Positions 34,277 through 40,623 of a DNA stretch of 40,623 bases are shown here, piece after piece. Position 1 is the first letter of the stretch. The number at the start of each line of letters is the position of its first letter. The notes below the pieces were generated by a model. That model did no database searches, was not told the DNA's origin, and saw only the letters and a program-made list of their open reading frames with translations. The stretch is taken from the NCBI GenBank assembly GCA_902826155.1, contig CADEDU010000018.1, positions 39,966 to 80,588 of the forward strand. Direction: 5' to 3'. Both the position numbers and the translations under genes were made by a program. Source of the DNA: an uncultured beta proteobacterium (GTDB taxonomy: Bacteria > Pseudomonadota > Gammaproteobacteria > Burkholderiales > SG8-39).

Positions 34277-35248
34277 ATGCTGCGCCGCCTCGCCGTCCGC
34301 ACCGTCTCAGCGCTCGCGCTCGTCACACTCGTAGCGCCTGCCCTCGCACAGAGCGAGTTTCCCAATCGGCCGGTTCGCATCGTCGTACCGTTCCCGGCCG
34401 GCGGGAGCGCCGATGCAATGCCGCGCCTGTTGAGCGCACGCCTGGCGGAGAAGTGGGGCCAGCCGGTGGTGGTCGAGAATCGCGCCGGCGCCGCCGGCAA
34501 CATCGGCGCGGAGTTCGTCGCCAAGGCCGATCCCGATGGCCACACGCTGCTCGCCTCGGCGCCCGGCCCGATCGCGATCCATCAGGCGCTCTACGCCAAG
34601 CTCGCGTTCGATCCCGAAGCTTTCGTGCCGGTGACGATCATGTCGATCGTGCCCAACGTGCTCGTGGTGCATCCGAAGGTCGCGGCCAACACCATCCAGG
34701 AACTGGTCGCATTCGCCAAGGCAAACCCCGACAAACTGAACTACGCCTCGCAGGGCAGCGGCGGCACGGCGCATCTGTCGGCTGAACTGTTCAAGTCGAT
34801 GGCCGGCGTGAAGCTCGTGCACATTCCGTACAAGGGCGCAGCGCCAGCGGTGGCTGATCTGCTCGCCGGTCAGGTCGACATGATGTTCGAGAACATCGCC
34901 TCCGCCCTGCCGCACGTGCGCGCCGGCAAGATGAAGATGCTCGGCGTGGGCACCGAAAAGCGCATCGACATGGTCGCCAACGTGCCGGCAATCGCCGAGG
35001 TATTACCGGGCTATCAGGCGGTGGCTTGGTTCGGCGTGGTGGCACCGCCGAAAACGCCGGCAGCCGTCGCGGCGAAGATCTCAACCGACATGGCGGCAGT
35101 GCTCAAGGAGCCCGAGATCGTCAAGCGTCTGACCGACCGCTCGGCCACGCCCGTCGGCGGCACGCCTGAGCAGACCGCGCAGTTCATCAAGGCTGAAGCG
35201 CAGCGCTGGAGCAAGGTCGTTCGCGAGGCGGGCGTCAAAGTGGACTAG
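34277..35248 (+). CDS. Bug/TctC family tripartite tricarboxylate transporter binding protein
   Basis: A 323-residue periplasmic binding protein. The signal peptide runs to ALA at about residue 24, before QSEFPNRPVRIVVPFPAGGS, the Bug hallmark. VVVENRAGAAGNIGAEFVAK, NYASQGSGGTAHLSAELFK and VHIPYKGAAPAVADLLAGQV are all standard. CGGAG lies seven bases before the ATG. No TctA/TctB membrane genes are adjacent, as is common for this large family. It may recruit a shared transporter or act as a sensor. It is only distantly similar to the Bug protein at 17306-18337, so the two probably bind different ligands. Confidence 0.94.
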   Translation: MLRRLAVRTVSALALVTLVAPALAQSEFPNRPVRIVVPFPAGGSADAMPRLLSARLAEKWGQPVVVENRAGAAGNIGAEFVAKADPDGHTLLASAPGPIAIHQALYAKLAFDPEAFVPVTIMSIVPNVLVVHPKVAANTIQELVAFAKANPDKLNYASQGSGGTAHLSAELFKSMAGVKLVHIPYKGAAPAVADLLAGQVDMMFENIASALPHVRAGKMKMLGVGTEKRIDMVANVPAIAEVLPGYQAVAWFGVVAPPKTPAAVAAKISTDMAAVLKEPEIVKRLTDRSATPVGGTPEQTAQFIKAEAQRWSKVVREAGVKVD

Positions 35249-35387
35249 GGCGCTCTCCCTCCACCCGCCTGTCTGGGCGCTCTCCCGCCCCCCGCCCTCC
35301 CCCTCTCGCGCCACTCACGTGGCTAGAGTAGGAGGGAGCCGAGTTTGCGGCGCAGCTTGTGCGCCGATTGAAGTTGGGCGCTCTCCC
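35248..35387. repeat. Three copies of GGGCGCTCTCCC between convergent genes, plus a hairpin
   Basis: The 12-mer occurs at 35248-35259 (overlapping the stop codon's last base), 35275-35286 and 35376-35387, all in the same orientation. Between copies two and three, CGGCGCA (35348-35354) and TGCGCCG (35360-35366) form a perfect 7-bp stem around GCTTG. The 179-bp region separates a Bug gene from the convergent binding-protein gene of transporter III and holds no gene. The hairpin may end transcription; the role of the 12-mers is unknown. Confidence 0.6.
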
Positions 35388-35427
35388 TGTGTTCTCGCAA
35401 TCTGCGGCTTGCTTTTCCCCTTGCGCG

Positions 35428-36579
35428 CTACTTCACCTCCCACAAATCCAGCACGGTCACGCGCTTGTCCTTCACCGACTGGATCACCACCACCTTGCCG
35501 GCCTCGTTGTTCTTGTTGAACGTCGCGGGCTTACCCAGCAGGCCGGTGAACTTCACCTTCTGTAGCGCATCGCGCACCTTCACAGGGTCGTCACTCTTCG
35601 CATCGCGCACCGCCTGCGCGAGCACGCGTAACGAGTCGTAGCCCGCCCAAGCCTGCAGCGTGGCGCGGATCTTGTGGCGCACCGCGAATTTCTGCGCGAA
35701 TTGCTTGTTGAGCGGATTGTCGACGTCGGGCGAGTAGGTCCAGGCCGACACCGAGCCGTCCATGCCGCCCTGCTGGATCAGATCGAGCATCAGCCCGGCC
35801 AGCTCCGCGCGGCCGGTATAGGGAATCTTCAAACCCATCTGCATGCCGTTGCGCGTCATGTTGAGCTGATCGGCGCCGAGCATGAACACCGCGATCGCAT
35901 CGGGCTTGCGTTGTGCGATGCGCGTGAGCACCGGCGTGAAATCAGGCGTGCTCTGCGCGGCGAAATCGGTCGACACGATTTTCATGCCGGCCTTTTCCGC
36001 CAGCGGCCGGAACGCTGCCGCCCCGCCACGGCCGAAGTCGGAATCCTCGGCCAGGATCGCAACGTTGGTGAACAGCTTCTTCGCACCGAGATACTCGGTG
36101 AGCGCCGCGGCCATCATCTGATCGTCGGGATTGATGCGGAACATGTAGTCGTTGCCGCCTGCGCCGGACAACTCACCGATGCGCGGGCTGGACGACACGC
36201 CGGTCACCATCGGGATCTTCGCATCCTTGATGATCGGCATCATCGCCAGCGTTGCACTCGAGCAGTGCCCGCCGATGATCGCGCTCACCTTGTCCTGCAC
36301 CAGCCGGCGCGCGGTGTTCGCGCCCTCAGTGGGGTTGCAGCGGTTGTCGAGCGTAATGATCTCGACCTTGCGCCCGAGCAATCCGCCCGCGGCGTTGATT
36401 TCCTCCAGCGCGATCTCCACGCCCCATTTCTCCCACTGCGACGCGAGCGCGGCCGGACCGGTGGTCGGGGTGGAAAAACCGATGCGGATCGGTTGTTGCG
36501 CGAGAGCTGATGCGCTGACGCCCGCCGCGAGCGCAATACCGGCGATCGACTGCATCAGTGTGGTGCGGATCGGTTTCAT
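35428..36579 (-). CDS. ABC transporter III periplasmic substrate-binding protein
   Basis: A 383-residue binding protein of the branched-chain amino acid family. The signal peptide ends after ALA at about residue 24, before QQPIRIGFSTPTTGPAAL. LEEINAAGGLLGRKVEIITL is the family signature. GGHCSSATLAMMPIIKDA and GVSSSPRIGELSG line the expected ligand cleft. The start ATG 36579 has GGGGAG upstream. It is transcribed away from the permease/ATPase genes that begin at 36838, which almost certainly encode its partner transporter. The hydantoinase gene downstream of that operon hints at a hydantoin-like or amide ligand, but this is inference. Confidence 0.93.
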   Translation of the reverse strand: MKPIRTTLMQSIAGIALAAGVSASALAQQPIRIGFSTPTTGPAALASQWEKWGVEIALEEINAAGGLLGRKVEIITLDNRCNPTEGANTARRLVQDKVSAIIGGHCSSATLAMMPIIKDAKIPMVTGVSSSPRIGELSGAGGNDYMFRINPDDQMMAAALTEYLGAKKLFTNVAILAEDSDFGRGGAAAFRPLAEKAGMKIVSTDFAAQSTPDFTPVLTRIAQRKPDAIAVFMLGADQLNMTRNGMQMGLKIPYTGRAELAGLMLDLIQQGGMDGSVSAWTYSPDVDNPLNKQFAQKFAVRHKIRATLQAWAGYDSLRVLAQAVRDAKSDDPVKVRDALQKVKFTGLLGKPATFNKNNEAGKVVVIQSVKDKRVTVLDLWEVK

Positions 36580-36636
36580 GCGGTGCTCCCCTGTCGTGGC
36601 ATGGCGAATGGCAAAGGCGGTCGATGCGGTCGGTCG

Positions 36637-36665
36637 ATCATAGGGAGGCGCCGCGGGGCGTGCAA
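36637..36665 (-). promoter_or_regulatory. Sigma70-like promoter for the transporter III binding-protein gene
   Basis: On the minus strand TTGCAC (36665-36660) is followed after exactly 17 bp by TATGAT (36642-36637). The -10 matches the consensus at five of six bases and the -35 at three. A start near 36630 would give a leader of about 50 bases before ATG 36579. It was found by eye and is not confirmed. Confidence 0.4.
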
Positions 36666-36837
36666 GCGACACGAGTTGGCGGCTGCCGCACGCAAGTGCT
36701 CTGTCATAATCGATCGCGCTTCACGTGCCTGCGCATCATCGGCGTGTATCCCATTCCATGTTGCCTTTCCATAGCACCCTTCGGCCCGCCCTTCCGTCTC
36801 GATTGTTCTGTTCCGCGTTTCTCCTCGCACCACGCCG

Positions 36838-37725
36838 ATGCAAGTCGACCCGCTCTATCTGCTGCAGCTCACGCTGAACGGATTGATGCTCGGACTGATC
36901 TACGCGCTCATCGCCGCGGGGCTGGCGCTGATCTTCGGTGTACTCGAGATCATCAACTTCGCGCACGGCGAGTTGCTGATGGTCGGCGCGTACATCATGG
37001 TGTTCGCGTTGCCGCTGTTCGGCGGTCTGTACTTCCCTGCGCTTGCCGTGGTCGCGCTCGCCAGTGCGATCGTCGGCTGGCTGCTGTACGAGCTGCTGCT
37101 GTCGCGTTTGCGCGATAAGGACTTCGAGCGCTCGATCCTGATCACCATCGGCATCTCGATGGTGCTGCTGTACGGGTTTCAATATCTGTTCACGGCGACG
37201 CCGAAGGTCGTCGACACGCAGTTCAAATTCGACGGCGTGACGATCGGCGCGATCCGCATCACCTGGACTCGCATCATCGCCTCCGTCGTCGCACTGGGCG
37301 CGTTCGCCGGCTTGTACGCCATCCTCAATCACACCCAGTTCGGTCGCGCGATGCGGGCGATCGCGATCAATCGCGAGGCGGCGTTGATGGTGGGCGTCAA
37401 ACCGCGGACCGTCGCGCGCAACGCGGTGATCGTCGCCACGATCCTGTGCGGCATCGGTGGCGCAGCGCTCGCGCCGGTACACGTGGTGCAGCCGATCATG
37501 GGGCAGTTCCTGATCTTCAAGGCGTTCGCGCTCGTGATCATCGGCGGGCTGGGCAGCATTCCCGGCGCGATCCTCGCCGCGCTCGGCCTGGGCGTGCTGG
37601 AGAGCTGGATCGGCGGATTCTTCGAGGCGATCTGGCAGGAGACCGCCGTGTTCATCGTGATGATCGCAATGCTGCTGGTGCGGCCGCACGGTCTGCTCGG
37701 CCAGCGCAGCGTGCGGGTCGGATAG
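36838..37725 (+). CDS. ABC transporter III permease, LivH type
   Basis: A 295-residue inner-membrane permease. ALIAAGLALIFGVLEIINFA and HGELLMVGAYIM near the N-terminus, and FALVIIGGLGSIPGAILAAL near the C-terminus, are LivH hallmarks; FGRAMRAIAINREAALMVGV is the ATPase-contact loop. The 258-bp upstream gap is divergent. ATG 36838 follows a pyrimidine-rich stretch with no visible ribosome site. A CATAAT at 36715-36720 could be a -10 but lacks a good -35. It is 8 bp from the next gene. Confidence 0.94.
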   Translation: MQVDPLYLLQLTLNGLMLGLIYALIAAGLALIFGVLEIINFAHGELLMVGAYIMVFALPLFGGLYFPALAVVALASAIVGWLLYELLLSRLRDKDFERSILITIGISMVLLYGFQYLFTATPKVVDTQFKFDGVTIGAIRITWTRIIASVVALGAFAGLYAILNHTQFGRAMRAIAINREAALMVGVKPRTVARNAVIVATILCGIGGAALAPVHVVQPIMGQFLIFKAFALVIIGGLGSIPGAILAALGLGVLESWIGGFFEAIWQETAVFIVMIAMLLVRPHGLLGQRSVRVG

Positions 37726-37733
37726 CCGAGCCC

Positions 37734-38750
37734 ATGGCGCGCACCCTCCCCACCTGGCCGCTCGTTGCGGGGGTGTCTATTGCGCTGGTCGTGCTGGGCG
37801 CGATGCCACTCGTCGTCTCCGATTACGTCACCGGGGTGGGCGTGAGCGCTTTCCTGTTCACCGTCGCGGCGGCTTCGCTCAATCTCATCTACGGTTACGC
37901 CGGATTGCTCTCGTTCGCGCAGCTTGCGTTCTGGGGCATCGGCGGCTACTGCACTGCGCTGACAGTGATGACCTTCGGCGGCAGCTTCTGGGCCGGACTC
38001 GCCTACGCGGCGGTGCTGAACGCCGCGCTCGCAGTCGCAATCGGCTTTCCGGCGCTGCGACTGGCGCGCGATTCGTTCGTGATCGTCACCTTGTCGTTCT
38101 CGCTGCTCGCGTTCCTGATCGCGCGCGACTGGGTCAGTCTCACGCGTGGTCCGCTCGGCATTCCGGGCCTGCCGGCGCCGCACTTCTTCGGCTGGGAGAT
38201 CAGCAATGCATTCGCCTATTACTACTTCGCGCTGGTGTTCATGGTGCTCGCGCTCGGCGTGCTGTACGCGATCGTCACTTCGCGCATCGGCCGCACGCTG
38301 CTTGCGATCAAGCAGAACGAGCCGCTCGCGCTCGCCCAGGGCATTGCACCGACGCCCTATCGGCTGTTCGCCTTCGCAGTGAGCGCGGCACTCACCGGTA
38401 TGGCGGGCGGCATCCTGGTGTTCTTTCTGAAGATCGTCGATCCGCTGATCTTCGATTTCTACTATCTGCAGGCGTTCCTGATCATGGTGATCATCGGCGG
38501 TCCGGGCACGTTCTGGGGCGTGGTGATTGCCGGGCTGCTGATGTCGGCGCTGCCCGAGGTGCTGCGCGTGTCGAACGAGTTGCGCATGGTGATCTACGGC
38601 GCGATCCTGGTCGCGGTGGTACTGGCAATGCCGCAAGGGGTCGCGGGCTGGCTGCGCGAACGGCGCATCGCCAGGTTGCGCGAGAGCTTGGCGCCCGATC
38701 CGACCGAAGCGCGACCGCTCGGGCCGATCACGCAGGGTGAGCCACCATGA
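37734..38750 (+). CDS. ABC transporter III permease, LivM type
   Basis: A 338-residue inner-membrane permease. NLIYGYAGLLSFAQLAFWGI, LRLARDSFVIVTLSFSLLAF and LLAIKQNEPLALAQGI are the expected LivM blocks. A cytoplasmic tail of about 30 charged residues follows the last helix. The frame stays open upstream to 37446 as a shadow of the LivH gene; ATG 37734 fits the first membrane helix. The stop overlaps the ATPase start in an ATGA. Confidence 0.93.
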   Translation: MARTLPTWPLVAGVSIALVVLGAMPLVVSDYVTGVGVSAFLFTVAAASLNLIYGYAGLLSFAQLAFWGIGGYCTALTVMTFGGSFWAGLAYAAVLNAALAVAIGFPALRLARDSFVIVTLSFSLLAFLIARDWVSLTRGPLGIPGLPAPHFFGWEISNAFAYYYFALVFMVLALGVLYAIVTSRIGRTLLAIKQNEPLALAQGIAPTPYRLFAFAVSAALTGMAGGILVFFLKIVDPLIFDFYYLQAFLIMVIIGGPGTFWGVVIAGLLMSALPEVLRVSNELRMVIYGAILVAVVLAMPQGVAGWLRERRIARLRESLAPDPTEARPLGPITQGEPP

Positions 38751-39511
38751 GCGCCCTGCTCGAAGTGCGCGGTCTATCGAAGGCCTACCACGGCGTGCGC
38801 GCGCTCGATGACGTGAGCTTCAGTGTCGAGTCCGGCCAGATCGTCGGCGTGATCGGCCCCAACGGTTCGGGCAAGAGCACGATGATCGATTGCATCAGCA
38901 GCTTCCAGCGTGCCGATCGCGGCACCGTGACACTCGCCGGGCAGTCGCTCCTCGGCCTGCCGCCGCAAAGAATCGCGCTGGCCGGATTGATGCGCACGTT
39001 CCAGAACGTGCGCGTCTACGAGCATCTCAGCGTGATGGAAACGCTGCTGAACGCGATGGTGCCGTTCGACCCCGCCAATTGGGTGGATGCCCTGTTGCGC
39101 ACCAAGCGGCTTCGAACTGCAGAAGCCGACGCACGCGGCCGCGCCGATGAGCTGATCACGCTGGTCGGCCTGCAGCGTTATCGCGACGCGCCCAGCGGCA
39201 TCCTCTCCTATGGGCAGAAGAAACTCGTAGCGTTGATCGCCGCGTTGATGCCGCGCCCGAAGCTCGTGGTGCTCGATGAACCGGTCGCCGGCGTCAATCC
39301 GAGCCGGATCCGCGAGATCGAGCAGGCGATTGCGCGGCTGCGTGCGGCGGGCGAGACGTTCCTCATCGTCGAGCACAACACCGAGTTCATCATGAACCTG
39401 TGCGACGCGGTGATCGTGTTCGACCAGGGCCGCAAGCTCACCGAGGGCCCGCCGCAGGTGGTGCATGCCGATCCTCGCGTCCTGGAGGCGTACCTTGGCG
39501 TGCGTGCTTGA
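38747..39511 (+). CDS. ABC transporter III ATP-binding protein, LivG type
   Basis: A 254-residue ATPase with Walker A GPNGSGKST (37-45), signature LSYGQ (153-157) and Walker B LVVLDEPVAGVNP (173-185), with a switch His in IVEHNTEFIMNLCD. Unlike the LivG-type subunits of transporters I and II, its signature loop is the standard one. It overlaps the LivM stop by 4 bp and the LivF-type start by 17 bp. Confidence 0.94.
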   Translation: MSALLEVRGLSKAYHGVRALDDVSFSVESGQIVGVIGPNGSGKSTMIDCISSFQRADRGTVTLAGQSLLGLPPQRIALAGLMRTFQNVRVYEHLSVMETLLNAMVPFDPANWVDALLRTKRLRTAEADARGRADELITLVGLQRYRDAPSGILSYGQKKLVALIAALMPRPKLVVLDEPVAGVNPSRIREIEQAIARLRAAGETFLIVEHNTEFIMNLCDAVIVFDQGRKLTEGPPQVVHADPRVLEAYLGVRA

Positions 39512-40229
39512 GATCGACGCGCTCACCGCGGGCTATGGCGAGTTGCCGGTGGTGCGCGAGTTCTCGTGCGCGCTCAATGCCGGCACCATCACCACGCTGG
39601 TGGGCGGCAACGGCGCGGGCAAATCGACGCTGATGCGCGCGATCTACGGCACCTGCCGGCACTTCACCGGCAGCATTCGTATGCATGGCACGGCCATCGA
39701 GCACCTGCCGCCCTGGCAGCGATTGGCCCTGGGCATCGGCTTCGTGCCGCAAGGGCGCTGCAACTTCGCCACGATGAGCGTCGCCGAGAATCTGAAGATG
39801 GCCTGCTACACCTTGCCACGCACGGCACACGATGCCGCGGTCGAGCGGGTGCTCGCGCTCTTCCCAATGCTGCGCGACCGGCTGCAGGTGAATGCCGGCA
39901 ACCTCTCGGGCGGCGAGCAGCAGATGCTCGAAACCGCGATGGTGATGGTGCTGCAACCGAAGCTGCTGCTGCTGGACGAGCCCTCGCTCGGACTGTCGCC
40001 GAAGATGCAGCGCGAAGTGTTCGACATGGCGCGCGCGGTCGCCCGCACCGGCGTGACGGTGCTGATGGTCGAACAGAACGTGCACGGCGCGCTCGCCATC
40101 TCCGATACCGCCATCGTGATGGAACTCGGCCGCACGTTCCTCGAAGGGCCCGCTCGCGCGGTGCTCGACAATCCCCGTATCCGCCACGCCTACCTCGGCG
40201 GCAATGTTCGCAAGGAAAACACCCTATGA
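39495..40229 (+). CDS. ABC transporter III ATP-binding protein, LivF type
   Basis: A 244-residue ATPase with Walker A GGNGAGKST (37-45), signature LSGGE (137-141) and Walker B LLLLDEPSLGLSP. FVPQGRCNFATMSVAENL replaces the more common R-x-F-P segment seen in the other LivF proteins here. Start choice: TTG 39495 has GGAGG six bases upstream, inside the LivG gene; GTG 39504 would be 15 bases away. Its stop overlaps the hydantoinase start in an ATGA. Confidence 0.92.
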   Translation: MACVLEIDALTAGYGELPVVREFSCALNAGTITTLVGGNGAGKSTLMRAIYGTCRHFTGSIRMHGTAIEHLPPWQRLALGIGFVPQGRCNFATMSVAENLKMACYTLPRTAHDAAVERVLALFPMLRDRLQVNAGNLSGGEQQMLETAMVMVLQPKLLLLDEPSLGLSPKMQREVFDMARAVARTGVTVLMVEQNVHGALAISDTAIVMELGRTFLEGPARAVLDNPRIRHAYLGGNVRKENTL

Positions 40230-40623
40230 CCGCACGCCTGGCCATCGACATCGGCGGCACGTTCACCGACGTCGCACTGGAGCTTGGACCGGTCCGCCAC
40301 AGCACCAAGGTGCTCACCACCTCACGCGCGCCGGAAGAAGGAGTGCTCCAAGGTGTGCGCGCCATTCTGAGCAAAGCCGGCGTCGAGCCTGCGGCGGTGA
40401 GCATGATCATCCACGGCACCACGCTCGCCACCAACGCGATCATCGAACGGCGCGGCGCGAAGACCGCGCTGCTGGTCACCGAGGGGTTCCGCGACTCGGT
40501 CGAGATGGCGTACGAAAACCGCTTCGAGCAGTACGACATCTTCATGGACAAGCCCGCGCCGCTGGTGCCGCGCACGCTGCGTCTGCCGGTGCCAGAGCGC
40601 ATCGATGCGCGCGGCAACGTGGT
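40226..40623 (+). CDS. Hydantoinase/oxoprolinase family protein (HyuA-like), N-terminal part
   Basis: The window ends inside this gene; 132 codons are present. The start, RLAIDIGGTFTDVALELG, is the nucleotide-binding motif of N-methylhydantoinase A, oxoprolinase and acetone carboxylase subunits. HGTTLATNAIIERRGAKTAL is the next conserved block, then a VTEGFRDSVEMAYENRFEQY segment. The family hydrolyses cyclic amides with ATP or carboxylates ketones. A HyuB-like partner is expected beyond the window. It is translationally coupled to transporter III, so the transporter may bring in its substrate. Confidence 0.92.
   Translation, partial: MTARLAIDIGGTFTDVALELGPVRHSTKVLTTSRAPEEGVLQGVRAILSKAGVEPAAVSMIIHGTTLATNAIIERRGAKTALLVTEGFRDSVEMAYENRFEQYDIFMDKPAPLVPRTLRLPVPERIDARGNV

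Overview
The window is G+C-rich, gene-dense bacterial DNA with short gaps, many ATGA stop/start overlaps and some GTG and TTG starts. Two Bug/TctC-type periplasmic binding proteins, three complete branched-chain amino acid type (HAAT) ABC transporters and an ScfR-type regulator point to a metabolically versatile Betaproteobacterium, most likely Burkholderiales. That placement is inferred from gene content and was not tested by phylogeny.

Layout. 1-3008: end of gcvH and all of gcvP (glycine cleavage). 3103-3909: two small convergent genes, a secreted DUF302 protein and an unknown 96-residue protein. 4216-6902: two-subunit molybdenum hydroxylase of the isoquinoline 1-oxidoreductase type. 6961-7722: predicted methyltransferase with a lipoprotein signal. 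7906-14794: ABC transporter I (binding protein, two permeases, two ATPases) running into a two-domain extradiol-type VOC dioxygenase and a ferredoxin reductase. 14892-19263 (minus strand): TauD-family dioxygenase, Bug protein, XdhC and guanine deaminase. 19466-21112: Baeyer-Villiger type flavin monooxygenase. 21269-22134: small secreted protein and a zinc-ribbon protein. 22131-23726 (minus): ScfR-like regulator, divergent from a ketopantoate reductase-like gene (23891-24970). 25006-32252 (minus): MFS exporter, luciferase-like monooxygenase, then ABC transporter II. 32457-35248: DUF3592 membrane protein and a second Bug protein. 35428-40623: ABC transporter III, with its binding protein divergent from the permease/ATPase genes, which lead into a truncated hydantoinase (HyuA) gene.

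The common theme is uptake of small organic acids, amino acids or aromatic compounds, coupled to oxidative enzymes that could start their breakdown (VOC dioxygenase, TauD oxygenase, Baeyer-Villiger monooxygenase, luciferase-like monooxygenase, molybdenum hydroxylase, hydantoinase). Guanine deaminase plus XdhC adds a purine branch. No substrate can be assigned from sequence alone.

I found no RNA genes, insertion sequences, phage genes or CRISPR arrays. The most unusual signals are non-coding: three 14-bp phased repeats at the ScfR promoter, a 3 x 23-bp tandem repeat with a hairpin in every unit, two back-to-back hairpins between a binding-protein gene and its permease gene, an 11-bp perfect inverted repeat ahead of the same operon, and a 12-mer present three times between two convergent genes. 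I do not see a clearly new multi-gene system.
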